Shown: in pieces, positions 1 through 12,394 of the stretch
Numbering within the stretch: the stretch's first letter is position 1
How the letters are laid out: every line of letters starts with the position of its first letter
Origin: Capsicum annuum
Taxonomy: Eukaryota > Streptophyta > Magnoliopsida > Solanales > Solanaceae
Length of the DNA stretch: 64,000 nucleotides
NCBI RefSeq assembly: GCF_002878395.1
Contig: NW_025861769.1
Location: 345,237 to 409,236, forward strand
Reading direction: 5' to 3'
Notes under the pieces: generated by a model
Database searches by the model: none
Told to the model about the DNA's origin: nothing
Seen by the model: only the letters and a program-made list of their open reading frames with translations
Made by a program: the position numbers and the translations under genes

Positions 1-119
1 ATATTTCAAAATAACTTCTTAAATAAAAGGAGGCCTTTTGGAAAATAAATACAAATGATGGCTCATGACCTATGCAAATGCGGGCCCATGCATTTCTAAA
101 AGATGTAAAACACGAAAAG

Positions 120-2473
120 AAAACTTAAGACATAAAAGGGTGGATCACAAGGCCTCCTTCGGATCATCACCGATTTTTAAAAACTACTAGTAATTGCCCT
201 TTCATCTAACAAGACAGGCGATGAGTTATGAATGGAGTGGAGGTCCAGTTTTGCAATGACTCTCCTGGTGTAACCTTCCTCACCCTACCAGAATTAGGGA
301 AACCCTTGGGTATGACATTGCATCCCGCGAACAAATTTTCCATTCCATCCCCAAGACCATCATTTTTTGACATTTCGCACACAAGAAATGACTGGTACGT
401 AAACGGTTTGGATAGACTAATCTTTGACTTATCTTCAATCTAATCTTCCTTTCTTGGTTGGTACCCTATCCCATGCTTAGATGATTTTCTGGGACCGTAA
501 TGTGATTAATAATTCCTTCTAAATTCTTACTCAAGACACTCAAGGTAGCTTCAACTTTCTCTATCTTTTCCGCTCCTTCTATCTTTTTGGAATTTTTCGA
601 ATTAACCTTAGTAATAGTCTTGATAGATACCTATTCACCTACTATTTCGATCATGCTAACCCCTGCTCCCCCGTGATTAGGCAATGGACTATTGGTTATA
701 TTTAGTGTCGGTACCTGAAGAGTGATAATCTTCTGATCAATCAAGTCTTGGATCTTATGTATCAGATTGATACAATCTTCAGTATTATGCCTGGGCGCTC
801 CTGAATGATAAGTACAATGGAGTGAATAGGCTGTAAATAAATAGCTTTCGTCAATCTTCCAAAGAGCTGGGTACGACTTTCAGCCAATGGAGTGAATTTT
901 CTAGGAGGTTTCTTTTTAAGGTTTATACGTGGGGGGTTATACTAATTTTTATTAGCAGAAGGAGGTACTTGATGATAGTTCGTAGGCGCTTGGACATTTA
1001 TTTGGTTGTTTTGAAGAGTATCTTAAACATGAGACTATTAATTTGGCTGTGGAACTTTGCACTGGGGTAAAATATTTGGAAATAGAGCTTGATATTGGGT
1101 TTGGACGTAGAATACAGGATGAAAACTTGGTGGCAGTGGTTAGGAAAGATCCTTGGCTTGAATTTTCTTTTCAATTTATCAATAGAATTAGTAGAGACCG
1201 AAGTCACATGTTTTTTTTTCTTCTTTGGAAACATGAAAGACCCAGGTGATGTTGGGGTTTTGACAATCTTTCCTATTCTAATGCCTTTCTCTAGCGATTC
1301 CCTAATTTTTACCAAATCTACGAAAGTTGCCCTAACCACGGATACTATCTTAGTGTAAAATTCTCCCTTTTGAGCACGAGAGAAAACCAATACCGTTTCC
1401 TCCTCAGACATGGGAGGTTGTACTTTGGAAGCTTCTTTCCTCCAACAGAAGGCATAGTATCTAAAACACTCATCATTCTTCTGCTTGATCCGATCTAGTG
1501 AGTATCGGTCAGGGACTATCTCAACGTTAAATGCAAATCTATCAAGAAAACTTTTAATCAACATCCTCTAGCTAGACCATCTTTTCAGTTCTTGAGACAT
1601 GAACCAATCTAAGGCTTCACCACTTAAGCTTCGGCTAAATAAGCATATTAATAATGCCTCATTTCTTCCTACCTCAACCATTTGATCACAGTACCTTCTC
1701 AGAAGGGATATTGGATTTTCGGTACCGTTGAACACTTTAAATTTAGGGACTTTGTACCCTTCTGGTAGATTTATTCCGGGATGCGCACATAGATCATCGT
1801 ACCCAAAGCATCATTATCACCTGCCCCATGAGATTCCTTGATCCGTATAATCTCTTCATGCATAGCCCCATGAGATTTCTTCTCCTCATAATAATCTACC
1901 TTGGGATTGGGAAAGGGATTGTAGATATCAGGGGATAAGATGATATGAGTAAGATTTGGAAGGGCAGCTTGATGAGAGGAGGTTGGGTTTTAGGTGGGGA
2001 GAACTTTTTGAAAATCGAGAGTATTTTGTGGAATTTAAGAGTAGTTTAGTGGAATCTAAGTGAAATTTGGTGGATTTGGAGATGGATTTTATAGATTTAG
2101 GAGAGAATTTTGTGGGTTTGAAAATGGATTTTGGGGATGCTGGATTGAATTTGCGGATTTGGAGATGAATTTTGTGGATTTGGAAGCATATTTTATGGAT
2201 GGTAAGCATCTGGGTTATTTTCTTTATTGGTGTTTTGTACAAGTTGAGGAGTAGAGACGATATGTTACTTGGATGGTCCCCAAGAACAGGCATACCGAGG
2301 GAAGGAATATGGAGTGGAGTTCCGTGTTCTCCTGGAGCAGCAATATTGATATTGATGGCCAGACTAGCCAAATCTCGAGTACGGTTCATTTCCTCCTTAA
2401 GCATTTCTAATTTTCTTATGAGTTTAGCAGTTATCTCACTTTGTTCCGCTATTACATTGTCCCTGATGGTCAA
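120..2473 (-). pseudogene. decayed Ty3/gypsy-type gag of element E
   Basis: Reading the minus strand from about 2473 down gives a gag protein in pieces. An N-terminal charged, coiled-coil-like part contains KLEMLKEEMNRTRDLA and is followed by a Pro/Ser-rich run. The capsid core comes next: GEALDWFMSQELKRW near 1600, then RFAFNVEIVPDRYSLDRIKQ, and FRYYAFCWRKEASKVQPP down to about 1250. A C-terminal part near 790 reads YHSGAPRHNTEDCINL and is followed by KIQDLIDQ and PLPNHGGA. This order and these motifs match gag polyproteins common in Solanaceae gypsy elements. Stops and frameshifts separate the pieces, so it cannot make one protein. PR and RT would lie left of base 1. The family is recognised from memory of its motifs; the lineage is not certain. 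Confidence 0.8.
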
Positions 2474-4533
2474 CGCATTTTCTTCATTGCTTTCAGTCTT
2501 TCTTGAATGATGGTCACAGGATGGGATTTTATGAACTTTTGACCAAGTGAAGTAAGGATGTTCTGCCAGTTTATTTCAATAAGGAGTAGTTTTTTGTTAT
2601 CTGTAAAGTAAAATAACTCAAAGACAGATGTGTTAGTTTTCATGTGTGATAAATAGTGCAAGACATTTGACAAGAATTAACCACATATATTTGTTTTCCT
2701 TAGAGGCAAACTGATCTACGAGAGCATAATGGATAAATTTGTCTTTGATTCAAATAAATGCACATAAACATATAAGACAGTTATATTGCATAATAAACGC
2801 ATATCCTAGTTGGGTGACCCTTTTAAGCCAAGGGTTGGCCTAACGTATTTGAAGAAAGTATATGCTTTTTAAAACCAATCCATTTTCTCCCGAAAACCTT
2901 CATAGGTGTACATAAATGTCATAAATGCCTACAAAAGTTGCACAAAAGGAATACAATCTTTAGGGAAAGGGAAAATAGTATGAGAAAAAGAACAATGTCA
3001 CATGAAGGGGATGGGAAATACTAGTTCCTGAATGCTCTTCTATCAGCCTTCGCTCTCTTATCTTTGTCCACTTTTGGTCATGGACGACATCTGTTGATGA
3101 CCAAGCAATTTTCGTATAACTATGCTCTAGATGCAACCGTTCAAATTAGTCAATTCTTGTTTAGCTTGCTTCAATTTCTCCCTTAATTGACATATGATTG
3201 AGGCAACCTTATACAACAGTAAGTAAAGCAAGCCTTCTCCCGACCCCCAAAGGATAATGGATTGGATTAAACAAATATATATTTTCTTTGACACATAAAT
3301 ATAATTCGTCTGTAATTGACTCGGGATCAATGGACGCAGGGCAAGTTTTCTAATGGGCCCAATACCCCTTCGGGTATTAGGTCGTCCTAGGCTCATGCCT
3401 AAAATAGGATTTGATTTTGCTCTATCCTAGGTGTCTAGAGTGGGTTTGAACCAGGTTCCCAGCTGGACGACTTGGGTTTGAAAATACGAACAACCATCAG
3501 ACGCTTCGCATGCTAATAAACTATCGTATTTCAAACACTTTATTTGAAGTTGAACACGTAGCAAGCAATAATCTCAAATAGGCCTCTTGGTTAATTAAGA
3601 GTTGGTTAAAGTGGTTAACATGCAAACACAAGATTTTCCTTTTTTTTTAGTTAAGCCTATAGACATTATATCAATATGTCACATAATCATTTATTGAGGA
3701 GAGATAGTTGTTAAGCCATTTCAAAACAGTGTTGTAAATTTGTTAAAACATGTCTAAGTAAATATGTTGGGGAATGATACCTATTAATTTTATTGTGAAA
3801 AATATGTTGTAAATTGGTAGAAAAATATTGATAATTAATTTAGAGTGCGGAAAATATATTCACTTGATTAAAATAATTAATAAGTTGAAAATTACTTTTA
3901 AACATTAAAAGAACATTGCTGAAAATTTATGTTTAGCGTTGGGAAAGTAATTTTATATTGCTGGAGAAAAAAAAAGGATTCTAGAAATTGTTTCACTATG
4001 CTGAAAATTAATAAAAAAACATACAAAAAAATAAATATAAATGCTGAAAATTAATTATAGTGTGCTAAAAATATTATTTAAAGTGCTGAAAATGTCATTT
4101 TGAATGCTGAAAATTTAAATTTACTTGTTGAGAACGTTATTTAAAATGCAAAAAATATCATTATAATATGCCAAAACTTTGTTAAACATGCCAAAAGTAA
4201 TTAAATATGTTGTAAATTAAGTTGACATATTCAAACTTAATTTAAAAAGGGAAAAATTAAAATCCTAAAAGCATGATTTCTAGGTGATCAAAATAAGTCC
4301 TAAATTATGTTTTCCTAAGTGACAACAAATCAATTAACCAATCCTAGGTTTGTTTGCCTAAGTGATTCACATGGTTGATCGAATTAGAATAAAATAAATT
4401 CATAAGTAACTTTCACAACAATCGAAATTTGACCTTCTCCAAAATGATTTTTATTTCAATTGATTTTATTCAACGATTGACCAAAATACTAAAAATGAAT
4501 AAAAAAATTATTCATTTTTATTATTAAAAATCA
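2474..4533 (-). other. non-coding leader of element E
   Basis: This stretch lies between the gag of E and its candidate LTR. It is AT-rich and I see no convincing gene. A minus-strand frame of 89 codons at 3127-3396 contains a short coiled-coil-like run (LREKLKQAKQELTNL), but it has no other support. No clear primer-binding site is visible next to 4534, which weakens the placement of the LTR end. A degenerate 21-bp array (3917-4215) lies inside and is listed separately. Confidence 0.4.
3917..4215. repeat. degenerate 21-bp tandem array (TGCTGAAAAT unit)
   Basis: The core TGCTGAAAAT or a near variant begins at 3917, 3938, 3959, 3999, 4042, 4063, 4084, 4105, 4126, 4147, 4169, 4189 and about 4208-4211. 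Steps are almost all 20-22 bp, or twice that where a unit is too decayed to see. A looser copy, AGTTGAAAAT, starts at 3884. The spacer after the core is A/T only. The units have diverged but the phase is kept over about 300 bp. Function is unknown. Confidence 0.7.
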
Positions 4534-6872
4534 TGTAAACACCGCACCCCAATCAGTCCCTATAATTCATTATTACATGACAAAGTTTACAACAATATTA
4601 CAGACCAATAAGAATAAAAATCCTAAACTAGGAAGGAAGTAATCGACCCCTTCCACACTCCTGGGCAACTCTTCAAACCCTCGAAACTGTCTATTTATAC
4701 TTGTCAGACAATGTGTAATAGCAGTACAAGCAAGAATATAACATAACATAGATATAGCAAACAAACACCGAATAATTCTTATACACATGTTTTCTAGTAT
4801 CATCATATAAGATATTGAAATTGCGTCGGCAGAAACTTACTGATTGATCGTAATAAACAACAATAAGAAAACTCAAGCAGCGTGCAACCTGAGCACAAAG
4901 TATCACAGGAAGATCGAGAGCAATGCTCTGAGAGTATATGTGAATTTAAAATGGTAAAGCACTTTTATTTTTCTTACAACTTTTTGTATGGAGGAGAGTG
5001 TATATTGTAAGTTGTTTAAGAGAAGAGGGAATATGATGTCTTTCTTTTGTATATGAGAGAGTAGAAGGGATTAAAATTTGTTCTTTAAACACTAAAAAAG
5101 ATTTCTTATATAGTAGAAAATGACTATGATAAACAAGGAAATAATTATATCCTCTATCACAAAATCAATCATACTATGACAACTAAGGCGAAAAAAGTAT
5201 ACCCGCTATCACAAAGTCAATCATGGCATTAAAAAAAGGAATAAAATTATCAATCACACAATTAGATATGACAAACTAAATCAATTACATTAAGGCTGGA
5301 TCAATTAAATTAACCATAAATATGTAAATCTAATATTTTTTAGCCATGCTTACCATAAATATGTAAATCACATATATTGATTTTAAAAAAAGAATATACC
5401 AACAAACAACTTTTTCATTAATGGTAAAAAGGCCATTAATTACACCAAATACTCCTAATTCAAATTACTTCTAATTTTGCACACAATTAGATCAAGTTAC
5501 CCAAAATAATTACGTACAATTCAATTACTGACAACATTAAGATGAATAAAATACCACAACTATTGATGTACTAAAATCCAGATTTTCAATTAGTCTAAGC
5601 ACTAAACCACAATAGCAGAAGTTCATAACAATTTAGCAATCACAAGTGGATACTCAAGTCACAATTTAGGGTAACACAATGATTATGTAAATTTAGAACA
5701 AACCCAAATCACAAGGAATTAGACCAAAAATCTCACATAAGTTTTGCCAATTTCAAATCATAGATCCTATTTAAAGAAATATAAAAATAAAATACGGGGT
5801 AGAAAATTAAATTAAACTAAGGAAACAAACTTGAGATGGATTCTTACGATTCTGTGATCAATTGCAATGTTTTCCAATGAAGATTAAACCGGACAGTGCG
5901 CGCTGGTTCGTCAGTGGCGGTGCTAGTTCTCAGGATTCTTTGGCTGGTAGATGGTCAGCAACGTCGACAGAAAAGAAAGGGTGTTAGGTCTCCTTTGGTT
6001 GGCTCGCCGGTGAGGTGAGTGGGCAGCAACGTTAGTAGTGGTTCTTGGTGGTTCCGCCGGCTGGAAATGGGAGAACGAAGGGAGGAAGTCAATGATGGGT
6101 TCGTCGATGGTGAGGAAGAAGAGATCAAGTAGAGGGAGGGAGAGAAGTGGTGGCGATGATGAAGTGACAGAAGCAGCTATTCACCGCGGTGGCAGCAGCC
6201 GTTCACCAACAATGGAAAAAGTCATCACCAACGATGGCTTCAACAGAGTTGTTTAATGAAAGGAGAGAGGGAGAAGAGAGAGAAAATTATAGAGCACGTG
6301 CAACAATTTGGTGAGAAATGAGGATTAATCTCAATCATTGGATAAATATTGATCGATGTCTGAGATTTGAAGATTAAGAATTTGCTTAAAAAATGGATGA
6401 AAAATTTAAATTGAGTCCAATTGGACACAATTTGGGCTAATGTTATAGTAAATTAGGCCAAAATTATTATGAATTGTTAAAATTGAGTTAGAAAATACAC
6501 AAGTTTAAAAATAATCGTTATTTCAATGATTATAATAATAATAATATAATGTAATGTAATAATTGTAATAATAATATTATAATAATAAGGATAATACCAT
6601 ATTTGTAAATTTTGAGTGTGCATATTTACGAAAAATAATTTATGCAATATAAATAAAATCTTGTGAATATTTTATACTTAGATTAATAAATTGTAAAAAA
6701 GATAATAAAATTAATAAAATAGATTATATATTTTCAAATCATGAATGTGACATGTTGTTATTTATTTGATAGTAAAATAATGTGTAGAAAATACTGATAT
6801 TCAAAATTAGTAAATTTTTATCAAAATAGCTGCCTAGGAAGAGTACCAGGAGGTCAAAATTGGGTGTCAACA
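4534..6872 (-). repeat. candidate 5' LTR of element E (minus orientation)
   Basis: Read on the minus strand the segment starts TGTTGACACC at 6872 and ends GGTGTTTACA at 4534. These are imperfect inverted termini of the TG...CA kind found in LTRs. The right border is well supported because the pol reading frame of element D stops being recognisable exactly there. The left border is tentative, since no PBS follows it. The segment is AT-rich apart from a more GC-rich patch at about 5880-6250, and it has a TATATAAG-like box on the minus strand at 5105-5112. A target duplication cannot be checked because the far end of E lies outside the window. Confidence 0.5.
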
Positions 6873-7493
6873 GCCCTTATCAAGAAGATTCTTTAACTGC
6901 TCCTTTAGTTTTTTTTTAATTCGATCGGAGCAATCCTATGACGAGGGATGAAAATGGGATGAGTATCTGGTAGAAGGCGAATCCAAAAGTCTATTTTCCT
7001 ATTGGGAGAAATTCCAGTAAGATCATCAGAAAAAATATCAAAAAATTTATTAACCACAGGGAAAGAATGTAAAGAGGGACTCTCAGAGTTAGAATCCTTA
7101 ACCCGAACTAGATGATACAGATACCCATTGGATAATATTTTCTTAGCTCTAAGATAGAAAATAAACCTCCATTTGGGCACTAAGAAACTCTCCTCCTATT
7201 CAATCACCGATTTATTAGGAAAATAAAAAATGACCTTTCGAGTCCTAAATAAAGAGAAGCATAACACGAATGAAGTCAATCCATCCCCACAAACCTCTTT
7301 TAGATTTTTCTAGCAATAATAGAATCACCCAGCAGAGTAGACACGGAAAAGGGGTCGAAAATATTTTTAGGACAAAAATTAAAGTGTACAGTCACATAAG
7401 GAGCCAGACAAGATAGGATAGAACCTGAAACAAGAAGAAAATAAACATCACGAGAAAGAGTTGTAATATACAAGTGAAAACATCTAGAGATAT
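6873..7493 (-). pseudogene. Ty3/gypsy pol fragment of element D (protease to RT start)
   Basis: On the minus strand, from 7493 down, decayed frames give an aspartic-protease region (SRDVYFLLVSGS, APYVTVHFNF, DPFSVSTLLGDSI). This is followed by the linker YLYHLVRVKDSNSES, then DLTGISPNRKIDF and LLPDTHPIFIP, and finally a run equivalent to LKEQLKNLLDKG. That is the usual gypsy order at the PR-RT boundary. A segment between GDSI and the MDWLHS-like motif is missing, so there is an internal deletion as well as stops. The fragment ends abruptly at 6872 (insertion of E) and at 7493 (insertion of A). Its upstream continuation is at 22760. Confidence 0.85.
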
Positions 7494-9640
7494 TGTAAAA
7501 CTCCGTAAAGTCCTTGTCCATTTCAGTCCTAGATAACATGCTAAAAGAGCTCCCAGACTTACAAAATTTCAGTTAAGTGTTAAGACTTAGTCTTATTTTT
7601 TTCCTCGATGTTCTGATGGTCTCATTTTTGATCTTTTCGGCCTTAAATTGTCGATTTTTAAATTGACTTATGATCAGGGTTATCTATAGGTCATCTCAGG
7701 CGAGTTTTAAAATTGTTGGACATCATTTGAGACATATTTGGATGACCAAAATAGTGACCCAATGCATCAGGATACATCGCATTGGCCATTGCGTCATCAC
7801 AATCAATGCGGTGTATCAGCAATCGCATTGACACCATCGATGCGATGCGTCATCTGCAGTGTTGCTGGGAATCTTTTATGTAATTAATCCTGAGTATAGA
7901 GGGGTAGTTGGGTTATTTCCCCCATGTTAAATTAGTCAAAAAATGAAATTAAGCATGGGAAAGGGAAAAACACTTTCATTCTTCACAAAACCTCTCAAGA
8001 ACAAAACCCTAGGTTCATCAAATTCATGTCTACATTTTAAGAATTCACCAACAATTCTCACAAATTCAGAAACCAAGGTATGTTAAATGTTGATCCATGG
8101 GTTCTTTCCACCCATGGACTCCAAGAATCTAATTTTAAATTTAAATTTGTGATTTTTACAAGTTATTGTGATATTTAACCATGATTCCCCATGAATCTTG
8201 ATTCTATACCATGTTTACATGAAATTATTGTTTTTATTAAATCCCACACGTTTGAATAATATTGTTTACTGATTTAAATCATAATTAGTGTTATTGATGT
8301 TGAAAACATGATATTACTACAATTTTTAAACTATTCCCATGCTTACCTTAAACAACGAATATCAATTGTTTGATGAAATGCCTACAAGAATGAATTTTTA
8401 ATAAATGATCTCACATTATGTCCTCAAAGTTTTTTGTACTATTTTTCTATTATTGCTATTAAGTACTGGGGGTTATGGATACCAAAAAACATAGCTGTTT
8501 ACTTAGTCTCAGTATCTTTAGAATGGTTTTAGATATGTTATGAGCATTATCAGTTCAGTTACTTATCATAATCAGTTAAACATAGAACAGTTCAGTATCT
8601 CGAGTCAGTTTAGTTGGAGTAGGATTTAGCATCGAGAGAGTGTAGGGGTGGCAAATTTCCCATCAGTTAGGCAGAGTCATTAGTAGCATCCCCTATACTC
8701 CAAAACTATATAGCCAGCATAGGATATGAGATGTCACCCATCAGTTTAGGGTTGACATTCTTAGTCATTCGGGACAATATATTAGTGGATCCACATAGCT
8801 AGTGTTAGTACCCGTGGCACAGTACTGACACCTTTCCAGTTGGGGTTACTGGTTGGACCCTAATTTGCTCATTGGGGCATGTCGGTTAGATGATAGCTCC
8901 TACAGTCTCAGTCTAGTAATAATCTTAGTAATTTAATTTCAGTTTTGCTTGACCATAGCATACAAATATAAGTTATTCACTATCAGTATTCAATATCTCA
9001 CTTTACAGATTATATTAAGAACATGTTTTATGCCTGGTCATGCATTCTCAGTCTTTACAGATTTCATGCATTCTATTCAGTATTTTATGCTATACATTCA
9101 GTGAGTTATTAATCATGCACATGACCCATACATATCAGCCTAACCTTATTTAACATACCAGTTCCCTAATCCCTCTAATATCATAGGTTCGAACACTCAG
9201 TTTTCTGATTGCGAATAGATATACCCGATTATCAACTATAGCAGTGGAGAGTCTTCATACTTTGAGGACATGGTTTATTTACTCATATTACTTTATCAGT
9301 TTTAATATTTTCTATTCAGTCGGAGTTAGTTAGGGGTTTGTTCCATCAGCTCCACAGTCTGTCAGTAGAGGCTTTTCAGACTTGTATAGACAGTTAGTTA
9401 ATCTTCAGTTTTTCAATTGTTATTGTTAGTCATTTTATTAGTATTTTTAGTATTGCTTTATAGATATTTTATAACTCTGATTTAAAACCTTATGGCATTC
9501 CTCAGTTAAATTCCGCATATGATCATTTGTTATCAGTTTTACTCAGTGCTCATAGTAGGTACCAACTCATGTGTTAGCTTGTGGTCTTTTGGGAGCGTAA
9601 GCACCATGTAGAACCCAGGGTGTACTCTCAAGGTATTACA
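7494..9640 (+). repeat. 5' LTR of element A
   Basis: The LTR begins TGTAAAACTCC and ends GGTATTACA, directly followed by the PBS. It aligns along its length with 20730-22759. Recognisable modules are a CpG-rich block of GCGATGCG-like motifs at about 7755-7860, an AAACCCTAG box near 8005, an AAGGTATGT plus hairpin at 8075-8117, and later blocks (ACCCGTGGCACAG..., GACACC...TTCCAGTTGGGGTTAC) that recur in other LTRs of the window. Confidence 0.93.
8075..8117 (+). promoter_or_regulatory. splice-donor-like AAGGTATGT plus hairpin in LTR A (5')
   Basis: AAGGTATGT at 8075-8083 is followed 11 bases later by a perfect 8-bp stem, CCATGGGT (8095-8102) and ACCCATGG (8110-8117), around a 7-base loop TCTTTCC. 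The 3' LTR has the same arrangement at 21295-21337 with one stem base changed. Equivalent structures occur in LTRs F, G, I and J. The role is inferred only. Confidence 0.6.
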
Positions 9641-9644
9641 AACT

Positions 9645-9656
9645 TGGTATCAGAGC
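9645..9656 (+). promoter_or_regulatory. primer-binding site of element A
   Basis: TGGTATCAGAGC begins five bases after the LTR end. It is the classic plant LTR-element site complementary to the 3' end of initiator methionine tRNA. It is unmutated over these 12 bases. Confidence 0.93.
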
Positions 9657-9863
9657 CTAAGGTTTTAAAGTGTCCTAAGGAGTTTGAAATCCGTATCAAG
9701 TAGGGTCTTGAGCATAGGTGTGAAATACGCCACACTTATGGACAAGAGGCCACGAGGAGTTTTAAGAAAAAAATTCCTTTCTTTCAGTGATCATGTCGTG
9801 TGACTGAGTATGAGATCATGTTAAACTCTTTGTCTAATCTATTTTTTCTTTTGCTTATAGAGC

Positions 9864-10208
9864 ATGCCTCCTAGAAAGACAAACAAAAAAAGAAATGTAA
9901 ACCAGGTAAAACCTCTGCCCCTTCAAGAAGATCCCTTAAACGAGCATGCATCTCATGCAGAGTTTAGAGCTGCATTTATTACTCTAGCTCACTCTGTAGT
10001 GGCTCAGAATGTCTGACCAGTAGCTATTTCGGCCAACTCAGTTATCAATACTATTGCAGCTAAGATTCAAGACTTTACCCAAATGAATCCTCTTTTATTT
10101 TTGGGATCCAAATCTGAATAGCATCCACAGGAATTCCTAGACATAGTGTAAAAGGTAACAAACATTATGGGGGTGACTTCTAGTAAGAGTGTTGAATTGG
10201 CTACTTAC
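9864..10208 (+). pseudogene. gag of element A, N-terminal part
   Basis: The frame starts MPPRKTNKKRN at 9864 and continues through PLNEHASHAEFRAAF and KIQDFTQMNP to VTSSKSVELATY, where element B is inserted. The motifs are those of a gypsy gag N-terminus. In-frame stops are present, for example after VVAQNV and before HPQEF. The reading resumes at 16298 with YQLQDIAYTWFKQR, so the two parts were once continuous. Confidence 0.85.
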
Positions 10209-10630
10209 TGAAAACGCTCAACTTACACTTCGATTTAGTGCAAGGCGATCGTCATCAATATATTTACCCAACTTTGGAGTTGGGGTCGAATCCATAGGGA
10301 ACAATGTGAGTGGTGATTAAAATAGTTTGAAACTAAAGCTACAAGTTAAATTAAAACAAATGATACAAAAAGATAAAATGGGGGTTTTGGAAATTAGAAA
10401 ATAATTGTTGGTCACTTTAGTTTCAGTGTTTGTAATCAAGAATTTATGAAATAACCAAAATTATGTTCACTAGGGCTTCTAGTACATGACAGGTGCTAAA
10501 AGTAGTTCAAGATTCTCACGGTGGGTAGGATAACAAGCTATCTTTATCGATGTTATGCTTTAATGTCTCTCGACCTACTTAAGCATTTAATTCCCTAATC
10601 CTCTCAGACTTAGGGAATTTTTATTTACTG

Positions 10631-11423
10631 TGATACAAGTGCGACTATGAAGATCAACGTATGTACAAGTGCAGCAAATTATCATCCTAGGAATTTCAAT
10701 GTTGAGACGTGAGATGGACCAAAGACACACCCAAAACTTCCCATTTTCTTATTTGCTACACTAGAAGGGTGGCCTTTGAAGGCTTTTCATTAAAGGGGCA
10801 CTTTTATCATTTTAAGTCTAAATTGTTATGTAATATAAATAGAACAAGATAGGTCTTTTGAGGCTTAGTTGATTATTTTTGTAATTCTTGACATTTGAAA
10901 CACCAAAGTCCTCTCTCTACTTGAGGAAAACCGAAACTTGTAAATAGGATAGCAATTCAAGGGTTGAATCTTTTGTAATTGCTTGTTTTTGAGAAACCTT
11001 GGCGCTTGAGTGGTGGAATCCTCTCTTGTGTCATCATAAGAGTTAGGTAATAGTGTGTGGAGGTTTTAGGGGTCTTAGAGTTTTATTTACTCTTTGGTTA
11101 CTAGGATTTACACCACCTTTGTCTAACTATCTATCCCTTTACTTTTGTTTTCATCTTGTAGTAGTTTGTATCTTGTGTTGTAAGCCGTGTGGTGTTGTGT
11201 TGTTATAAAATTGTCATTGTTCTTCGTTGTTCATTATATTGTGTTGTAACTTAGACTGGTTGGCTGATTTTGGTGTCACCGACACCTTGTTAACTTGTGA
11301 AACTTGTATTCTTGTTCTTGGCCGAAACTAGCTCTCAAAGGGTCCTCGGTTTGTGCCTTATTGAGTGGACTGTTTTGGTGTCATTTCGTGGGTTACTAGT
11401 CTCTTCCATGTAATTTGGTATCA
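10631..11423 (+). repeat. 5' LTR of element C
   Basis: This copy runs from TGATACAAGTGCG to TTGGTATCA and aligns with 14293-15074. It has a 10-bp stretch (ATGTAATTTG) near its end that is missing from the 3' copy. A conventional PBS is unclear: TGGTATCATAG overlaps the LTR end and resembles the Met-tRNA site, so the LTR may instead end at 11408 (TCTTCCA). Confidence 0.85.
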
Positions 11424-12394
11424 TAGATAAGGCTGGTTGTGTTCCTACACTACAAATCTTGGGCTCTCTAAGTCGAAAAAAAAAAAGAGGTATTGGAAAG
11501 CTGAAAATTCCAAAAAGATGCAAATCTGTCCATTCTGCTTGTCTTGGCCGAAATTGTGTCTTGTTGTTTTCTTGGACAAGATTTGTGCCTGGTTTTCTTG
11601 TGATTTTTGTGTTATAGTGTTAGATCTTTGTTTCCTAACACTGGAAGAGGCATCTAAGGTCGAAAATCTCACAAAAAGAGTTGTGTTCTTGAGTTTGGTG
11701 TTCTTGGTCGAGTGTTCTTGTTGTTGTTGTTGTGTTTGGCCGAGATTTGTGTCTAGATTTGAGTTTATTTTGTTGTATTAGTTTGTTTCTAGTGCTGGTT
11801 CTCTTTCTCCTCAACACTTATTGAGTCTACCACCCAAGTTCTTGAGCAAGATTCCGGTTGTGTTGTGGAGTTAAGTGGACGGTTTCTTGTTGTTGTTGTT
11901 GGTGTTCATCTTGTGTTCTTGTGTTGTGTTGAAGAAGTTGTTTTTAGATCTTGAAGAGAGAAAAGAAGTATAAGGCTTTGTGTTTTTATTGAAAGCAATT
12001 ACAAGACAACACCAAAGTAGTAAAAGAAAAAGAGACATTCAAAAAGCATACTTACCAAAATGGAGTAACAACGTTTTTCAACAATAGACAAAAGAGGAAA
12101 GAGACAAGGCTACTTCAAAAGAATGTTTTGCCAAAGGAGTGCAAGTTGGTGAAAAGTTGGTAGAAGACTTTTTGACTCTTGAAAATAGAGTCTAAAATAT
12201 TGTCCATCTACACCATAGACGAAATATCTTCCTCAAAGGTGTAGTATTGAACATCAAAGTCTTGGAACAAATTTTCTTCAACAACAACGTGTGTTTTGTC
12301 ATGTTACCATTTGTGTGGTGTTGTTGATTGCAGTTCAAAGACTTGAACCTTTGTTGGTATGTTGTGTCTGACATTGTGAACTGTTTTTGGTGCT

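Noticed and set aside
3425..3470. tRNA-like GGTTTGAACC stretch
   Set aside because: Only a T-arm-like string is present; acceptor, D and anticodon arms could not be placed.
4573..4906. Minus-strand frames with hydrophobic stretches
   Set aside because: They are short, overlapping and AT-rich, inside LTR-like DNA; the hydrophobicity follows from the base composition.
6038..6256. Possible small host gene (72 codons, charged)
   Set aside because: It sits in the candidate LTR of E, has no recognisable domain and matches the GC-richer patch common in such LTRs.
4534..6872. Solo LTR of 2.3 kb with target duplication
   Set aside because: The flanks do not match, and the gag of E lies on the correct side and strand for this to be the 5' LTR of a longer element.
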